From Calditrichia bacterium (GTDB taxonomy: Bacteria > Calditrichota > Calditrichia > RBG-13-44-9 > J042), in the NCBI GenBank assembly GCA_030430345.1, contig JAUIFT010000122.1:1-7208 (forward strand): DNA of 7,208 bases, written 5' to 3'. This document shows positions 6,317 through 7,208 of the stretch, in pieces. Each line of letters opens with the position of its first letter. Positions within the stretch are counted from its first letter, which is position 1. The position numbers and the translations under genes are program-made. The notes under the pieces were generated by a model, which ran no database searches, was not told the DNA's origin, and saw only the letters and a program-made list of their open reading frames with translations.

Positions 6317-7208
6317 ATGATTGAAGACATTACCAGTCGCATTAATGAAGCAAAAAAAGTATTGACCAACCTTCGGGGGTATCTTTGATATAGATACTCT
6401 GGAAACAGATGTTGCCGAATTGGAGAAAAAAACCAGCCACCCCGATTTTTGGAATTCCCCGGAAAAAGCCCAATCGACCCTTAAGCGTCTCAATGAGAAG
6501 AAGGAAAAACTTGAGGACTGGAAGAAGCATTTTCAGCAAACGGAAGATATTGAGTTAATGCTGGAAATGGCCCGGGAAGCGGATGATCAGGATGAAATTA
6601 AGGCGCTGGAGAGCGAAAGTGCCGAGTTAATTTCATCTGTAAAAGATCTGGAGCTTCGCGGACTGCTTTCCCAGCCGGAAGATCGTAAAAGTGCGATTCT
6701 CACCATCCATCCCGGGGCCGGCGGTACGGAGAGCCAGGATTGGGCGCAAATGCTGATGCGCATGTTCCTGCGCTGGGCAGAACGGCGTAATTTCAAAACC
6801 AACATCCTTGATCAACTTGACGGCGAAGAAGCGGGGATCAAAAGCGTTACGATTGAAATCAAAGGAAATTACGTGTTTGGCTATTTGCGTTCGGAAGTTG
6901 GCATCCATCGCTTGGTGCGTATTTCTCCCTTCGACTCTAACGGTCGCCGCCATACTTCATTTGCCTCTATTTTTGTTCTGCCGGAGATGGATGATGATAT
7001 TGAAATAGAAATTAATCCCAACGATCTGCGCATTGATACCTATCGTGCCAGTGGGGCTGGTGGGCAGCACGTAAATCGTACGGACTCCGCTGTGCGTATC
7101 ACCCATGAGCCGACCGGCGTTGTCGTCACCTGCCAAAGCGAGCGCTCCCAACATAAAAATAAAGCGAATGCGATGAAAATTCTCAAAGCGAAGCTTTACC
7201 AAAAGAAG
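6317..7208 (+). CDS. prfB: Peptide chain release factor 2 with programmed +1 frameshift (3' end outside window)
   Basis: Release factor 2 recognises UGA and UAA on the ribosome and triggers peptidyl-tRNA hydrolysis. The reading frame starts at ATG 6317-6319, with AAGGA at 6302-6306 upstream. It runs 23 codons ending LRGYL, then meets an in-frame TGA (6386-6388). Reading continues in the +1 frame from GAT at 6387, and all 274 codons to the window edge are open, giving 297 visible residues. The coiled N-terminal domain (about 24-115) is followed by the core, with [13 protein letters not shown] (about 134-146), the stop-codon-recognition tripeptide SPF (203-205) and the catalytic GGQ (248-250, in SGAGGQHVN). 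These fall two residues before their Escherichia coli positions, matching a pre-shift segment of 23 instead of 25 codons. The last part of the C-terminal domain is cut off. It is probably co-transcribed with the SpoIID-domain gene; no terminator or separate promoter is evident in the 37-bp spacer. Confidence 0.97.
6374..6388 (+). other. prfB: Programmed +1 frameshift site of prfB
   Basis: CGG GGG TAT CTT TGA matches the known RF2 recoding site: a Shine-Dalgarno-like G-run (6375-6379), three bases, the slippery CTT (6383-6385) and the UGA stop. When RF2 is scarce, the UGA is read slowly, the peptidyl-tRNA slips from CUU to UUU, and synthesis continues, so the factor regulates its own level. 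It differs from the Escherichia coli site by CGG for AGG, and the base after the stop is T instead of C. Confidence 0.95.

Noticed and set aside
6317..6400. prfB as a frameshifted pseudogene or sequencing error
   Set aside because: The break falls exactly at the conserved LRGYL-TGA recoding site with the Shine-Dalgarno-like run, and the rest of the frame is intact with SPF and GGQ.

Overview
The window is bacterial chromosomal DNA of moderate GC, densely coded, with two divergent transcription units either side of a promoter region at about 4465-4677. Nothing marks it as plasmid or phage, and I see no tRNA, rRNA or CRISPR array. The lineage is uncertain. An NtrC-type regulator, a SpoIID/LytB protein without a signal peptide and a frameshifted prfB would fit a Gram-negative phylum such as the FCB group, but this is inference from general character only.

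Left, minus strand (4464 down to 1): a signalling operon. It starts with a family 5 extracellular solute-binding protein (2803-4464, TTG start). This overlaps by 4 bp a dCache-HAMP-HisKA-HATPase sensor kinase (971-2806). After a 265-bp gap comes an NtrC-family, sigma-54-activating response regulator (705 to beyond the left edge; receiver plus the first part of the AAA+ domain). No ABC permease or ATPase lies in the visible part, so the binding protein is plausibly a periplasmic co-sensor for the kinase rather than a transport part: a possible three-component system. The kinase-regulator gap holds an unusual nested inverted-repeat structure (795-928, with a 36-bp palindrome at 841-876).

Middle (4465-4677): a divergent promoter region. 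A TATAAT-type promoter faces left, with an 18-bp dyad abutting its -35. A sigma-70-like promoter faces right.

Right, plus strand: a SpoIID/LytB-domain protein (4678-6279) with no export signal, then after 37 bp prfB, peptide chain release factor 2 (6317 to beyond the right edge). prfB carries the classical programmed +1 frameshift (CTT TGA preceded by a GGGGG Shine-Dalgarno-like run), so it reads as a 23-codon ORF plus an overlapping-frame continuation that contains the SPF and GGQ motifs.

The most noteworthy items are the solute-binding protein/kinase/NtrC cassette, the nested inverted repeat between kinase and regulator, the leaderless SpoIID protein and the prfB recoding site.
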